Positions 61,452-64,000 of a stretch of 64,000 bases of DNA are shown here, in pieces. Every line of letters starts with the position of its first letter. Position 1 is the stretch's first letter. The notes beneath the pieces were generated by a model. The model made no database searches and had not been told where the DNA came from. It saw nothing but the letters and a program-made list of their open reading frames with translations. Both the position numbers and the translations under genes were made by a program. This DNA is from Paenibacillus auburnensis (GTDB lineage: Bacteria > Bacillota > Bacilli > Paenibacillales > Paenibacillaceae), in contig NZ_CAKMMG010000006.1 in the NCBI RefSeq assembly GCF_927798115.1, positions 243,566-307,565 of the forward strand, written 5' to 3'.

Positions 61452-62102
61452 ATGCGGAAGTTTTCCTACTTGATTATACTGGCCGGAATCCTTGTCATGC
61501 TGTATCCGAGAGCGAACGAGTGGTATAACGACAGACAACAGGATAAATTGCTGAAAGAGGCTGAACAGGCTTATAGTGAGATGGTCCCGACCTCCCAGCC
61601 GGATCTGGAAAAACCGTACGCCGAGGTGACTCAGCTGCTTACAGAAGAATCAGCTGATGAGGAACCGGTGCATCCATCAGCACAGCCCTCCCCGGAGATT
61701 AAGGTGGGCGGCAAGATTATCGGAATTATCCAGATCGACCGGATTGACTTGAAGCTGCCTGTCTTAGAGGGGGCGACTAAGTCTAATATGAAGCATGCTG
61801 CTGCTCATATGAAGGAGACGGCTCCGCTCGGCGAGGTCGGAAATGCAGCCATTGCCGCTCACCGGTCAAGAACTACGGGAAGGCTATTCAACCGGTTAAA
61901 TGAAGTGAAGATTGGAGACACAATCTCGATCAAAACGAGTACAGAAGAATACCAATACAAGGTTTATGATATTTCCGTAGTAGAGCCGACGGATGTATCG
62001 GTGTTGAACGGGGATAACATGAATAAAATCCTTACTCTGATTACTTGTGATCCGCTGGTAAATCCTACGCACCGCTTGATAATCCACGCCAAATTATCCT
62101 GA
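61452..62102 (+). CDS. Sortase, class D-like
   Basis: A 216-residue transpeptidase that anchors proteins to the cell wall. It has an N-terminal signal-anchor (about 5-19, FSYLIILAGILVMLY), a hydrophilic stem, and a sortase domain from about residue 85: IGIIQIDRIDLKLPVLEGAT, catalytic His in NAAIAAHRS (about 135-143), catalytic Cys in LTLITCDP (about 194-201) and Arg in PTHRLIIHAKL. The TLITC-x-P and short C-terminus fit class D. ATG 61452 is chosen over GTG 61443 and ATG 61446 because GGGG lies too close to those. It follows gtrA-like after 52 bases. No LPxTG-type substrate gene is visible in the window. Confidence 0.9.
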   Translation: MRKFSYLIILAGILVMLYPRANEWYNDRQQDKLLKEAEQAYSEMVPTSQPDLEKPYAEVTQLLTEESADEEPVHPSAQPSPEIKVGGKIIGIIQIDRIDLKLPVLEGATKSNMKHAAAHMKETAPLGEVGNAAIAAHRSRTTGRLFNRLNEVKIGDTISIKTSTEEYQYKVYDISVVEPTDVSVLNGDNMNKILTLITCDPLVNPTHRLIIHAKLS

Positions 62103-62226
62103 ATTTGAGGCTGGGGAAATTTGACCCGAATGATGAAAGGTTTTAGCAGAAAATGTTAGGAATCTAGCTATTTGGGGCTTGTATATAGATGACAATATGA
62201 TACTATATAACTATAAAAGCTATACA

Positions 62227-62302
62227 CGATAACGGCAAACCTATCGAAAGGTAGGGACGCAAAGCTAGAGGGCCTTCCCGAAAGGATGGCAGCCAGCTAC
62301 CG
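62227..62302 (+). ncRNA. c-di-GMP-I (GEMM) riboswitch, copy 1
   Basis: A 76-nt aptamer with the GEMM-I core: CGATAACGGCAAACC, stem CCTATC-GAAA-GGTAGG with the GAAA tetraloop, GGGACGCAAAGC, and the second stem with GGCAGCC and GCTACCG end. The G before CAAACC, which contacts the ligand, is kept, favouring c-di-GMP over cGAMP. Copy 2 lies 155 bases downstream and differs at one base. A terminator follows this copy directly. Confidence 0.93.
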
Positions 62303-62319
62303 AATGAAGGGCTTTTTTT
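62271..62319 (+). terminator. Terminator coupled to riboswitch copy 1
   Basis: GAAGGGC (62306-62312) followed by seven T can pair with GCCTTC (62272-62277) inside the aptamer, with one bulge. Formation of the folded aptamer would compete with it, so ligand may turn transcription on. The direction is inferred. Confidence 0.6.
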
Positions 62320-62381
62320 GTTTGCTTTTTTGAGATTAATCTAGCATTTATTGGTAGATGAGAGAACAGATAAAGCTGCAA

Positions 62382-62457
62382 CGATAACGGCAAACCTATC
62401 GAAAGGTAGGGACGCAAAGCTAAAGGGCCTTCCCGAAAGGATGGCAGCCAGCTACCG
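62382..62457 (+). ncRNA. c-di-GMP-I (GEMM) riboswitch, copy 2
   Basis: This aptamer matches copy 1 at 75 of 76 bases (AAAGGGCC instead of AGAGGGCC after GCT). It ends at ACCG, immediately before AAAGGGG (62458-62464), the ribosome site of the next gene, and has no T-run. This suggests control of translation by copy 2 and of transcription by copy 1. Confidence 0.93.
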
Positions 62458-62473
62458 AAAGGGGTTTTATCCA

Positions 62474-63283
62474 ATGAAAAAGTTCTATTTTATGTTATTA
62501 ACGTTGTTTGTCGTAGTCACTTCCGTTCAGACAAGCTCAGCTTCAGCTGCAACAGCAACTACGGGCTGGTTAGATACAGCGAAACTGGATCAGGGCGTTG
62601 TCACAGTTTCCTATGATGTACCTGCAGACAAGCGTATCAAAGTCATGATCACTAAGGATGGCAACAGCTACAACTACAACTTATATGCTTCTCAATCCAC
62701 AGAATCCTTTCCGCTCCAACAAGGGAATGGCACTTATAAAGTATCTATTCTTGAGAATACAAGCGGCAACAAATATAAAGTGATTTCTTCCGAGAATGTT
62801 GAACTTAACTTGAGCAATGCCAACCTCGTATACTTGAGTTCCGTACAGAATGTGAAATGGAGCTCTTCTGATAAATCCGTATTAAAAGCTAAGCAGCTTA
62901 CACAAGGGCTTACTACTGATGAAGCCAAGGTAAAAGCTATTTATAACTACATCGTTGCAAATGTGAAGTATGATAATCTGCTGGCTGCAACTGTAACGCA
63001 AGATTATATCCCCAAGAACGACAACACACTGCTCACCAAAAAAGGGATCTGCTACGATTATGCTTCGCTATTTGCAACCATGCTTCGCAGTGAAGGGATT
63101 CCGACTAAATTAGTAATGGGTAATACCAGTTATGTTTCAACGTACCATGCTTGGAATGAAGTACTGCTTAACGGTAAATGGGTAACAATCGATACAACAG
63201 TAGATGCTGGATTGAGTAAGAACAATAAAGAAACAGCATTGATCAAAGTAGCAAGCAAATATAGCGCTGCTAAGTTCTATTAA
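62474..63283 (+). CDS. Secreted transglutaminase-like (cysteine protease fold) protein under c-di-GMP riboswitch control
   Basis: A 269-residue exported protein. Signal peptide about 1-28 (KKFYFMLLTLFVVVTSVQTSSASAA in parts), a beta-rich N-terminal domain (about 30-125, GWLDTAKLDQGVVTVSYDVP), then a transglutaminase-like core: Cys in KKGICYDYASLFATMLRSEGIPTKLVMGNT (about 193-222), His in YHAWNEVLLNGKWVTIDTT (about 231-249) and the Asp in it. ATG 62474 follows AAAGGGG; upstream codons belong to the riboswitch. The activity could be protein cross-linking or proteolysis. Its place after the sortase and glycosylation operon and its c-di-GMP control point to surface adhesion or biofilm behaviour. 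Confidence 0.9.
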   Translation: MKKFYFMLLTLFVVVTSVQTSSASAATATTGWLDTAKLDQGVVTVSYDVPADKRIKVMITKDGNSYNYNLYASQSTESFPLQQGNGTYKVSILENTSGNKYKVISSENVELNLSNANLVYLSSVQNVKWSSSDKSVLKAKQLTQGLTTDEAKVKAIYNYIVANVKYDNLLAATVTQDYIPKNDNTLLTKKGICYDYASLFATMLRSEGIPTKLVMGNTSYVSTYHAWNEVLLNGKWVTIDTTVDAGLSKNNKETALIKVASKYSAAKFY

Positions 63284-63316
63284 TAATTCATTATATAAAC
63301 CCTATACAATACGTAA

Positions 63317-63353
63317 GATAACCTGCTTAAGGATTAAGCAGGTTATCTTTTTT
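63317..63353 (+). terminator. Terminator after the transglutaminase-like gene
   Basis: GATAACCTGCTTA and TAAGCAGGTTATC form a perfect 13-bp stem, then TTTTTT. Confidence 0.93.
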
Positions 63354-63461
63354 AGTTAAGGGGGTTGCTTTTCGATAGGCATCTGCGGTATTATAGGTAA
63401 GCGTTGTTAGAGCGCACCAAAGTTTGACTGAAATGACTGAATAAGAAATTTCAAAAAAAGC

Positions 63462-63490
63462 TTGCGTTTCTAAATCAAACGTGATATATT
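63462..63490 (+). promoter_or_regulatory. rrn operon promoter
   Basis: TTGCGT (63462-63467) and TATATT (63485-63490) are spaced by 17 bases, about 165 bases before 16S. An AT-rich stretch with A-runs lies upstream, as in UP elements. Confidence 0.75.
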
Positions 63491-63499
63491 ATAAGAGTT

Positions 63500-63654
63500 G
63501 CTGGTGACGAGCTAATCATCACTGACAACGAGCTTGATCTTTGAAAACTGAACAACGAGTGAGTACCTGGAAATCACTTCGGTGAGATCCAAAATTAGAG
63601 AATGCAAATTCTCGTCAGATGTTTCAAAATGAGCAATCGCTCTTTCTAAATACC
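63500..63654 (+). other. 16S rRNA leader with antitermination and processing elements
   Basis: GATCTTTGAAAACTGAACAA (about 63537-63556) is the usual Bacilli leader segment near boxA. Small hairpins follow: GGAAATCAC-TTCG-GTGAGATCC and GAGAAT-GCAA-ATTCTC. CGCTCTTTC at about 63638-63646 is a second boxA-like word. Confidence 0.7.

Positions 63655-64000
<346 letters not shown>

Noticed and set aside
62351..62473. 41-codon N-terminal extension of the transglutaminase-like protein
   Set aside because: It would translate the second riboswitch; the signal peptide begins at ATG 62474 behind AAAGGGG.

Overview
The window looks like chromosomal backbone from a Paenibacillus-like member of the Bacillota. 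The evidence is the gene content (bacilliredoxin, UvsE, YneF, KinB-like sporulation-type kinase), strong AGGAGG-type ribosome sites with frequent TTG and GTG starts, the gene order DUF58 - transglutaminase - guaA - pbuG known from Bacillus, and a Bacilli-type 16S rRNA start at the right edge. The genus is an inference; the 16S fragment would settle it. I see no prophage, insertion sequence, tRNA or CRISPR.

Layout. 1-6.3 kb: end of an EcsB-like permease, BaiN/HI0933-type flavoprotein, KinB-like kinase, bacilliredoxin, nadE, an alpha/beta hydrolase. 6.5-14 kb: acpS-mutY, sodA, a GNAT enzyme, signal peptidase I, queG-ogt, YneF, folE. 14-23 kb: an unusual helical-domain/superoxide dismutase fusion, a membrane-anchored hydrolase, an IclR regulator, a large LuxR-type regulator and aconitase. 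The IclR gene and acnA carry the same 17-bp palindrome just before their ribosome sites. 23-33 kb: putative amidase, ddl, small unknown gene, uvsE, inositol-phosphatase family protein, secreted SGNH hydrolase, peptide deformylase, an unknown protein, hemL, LCP ligase. 33-46 kb: Bcp peroxiredoxin, a 1427-residue acyl-CoA dehydratase activase fusion, DinB-like protein, MarR-MFS efflux pair, WYL regulator, second MFS, DedA, polysaccharide deacetylase.

46-54 kb is the purine-linked block: DUF58 protein, transglutaminase-like membrane protein, guaA and pbuG. guaA has a perfect 15-bp inverted repeat whose right arm covers its ribosome site and whose left arm lies upstream of its own promoter. pbuG combines PurR-type boxes with a guanine riboswitch. 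An array of five 51-bp tandem repeats lies between guaA and pbuG.

54-63.3 kb is the most system-like region: two large GT-C glycosyltransferases with extracellular sugar-binding-like domains (one protein carries two glycosyltransferase modules), a GtrB-type polyprenyl-phosphate glycosyltransferase, a GtrA flippase-like protein and a class D-like sortase in one tight operon. It is followed by two nearly identical c-di-GMP-I riboswitches in tandem ahead of a secreted transglutaminase-like protein. I infer a cell-surface glycosylation and anchoring cluster next to a c-di-GMP-controlled secreted enzyme. The window ends in an rrn promoter, leader and the first part of 16S rRNA.
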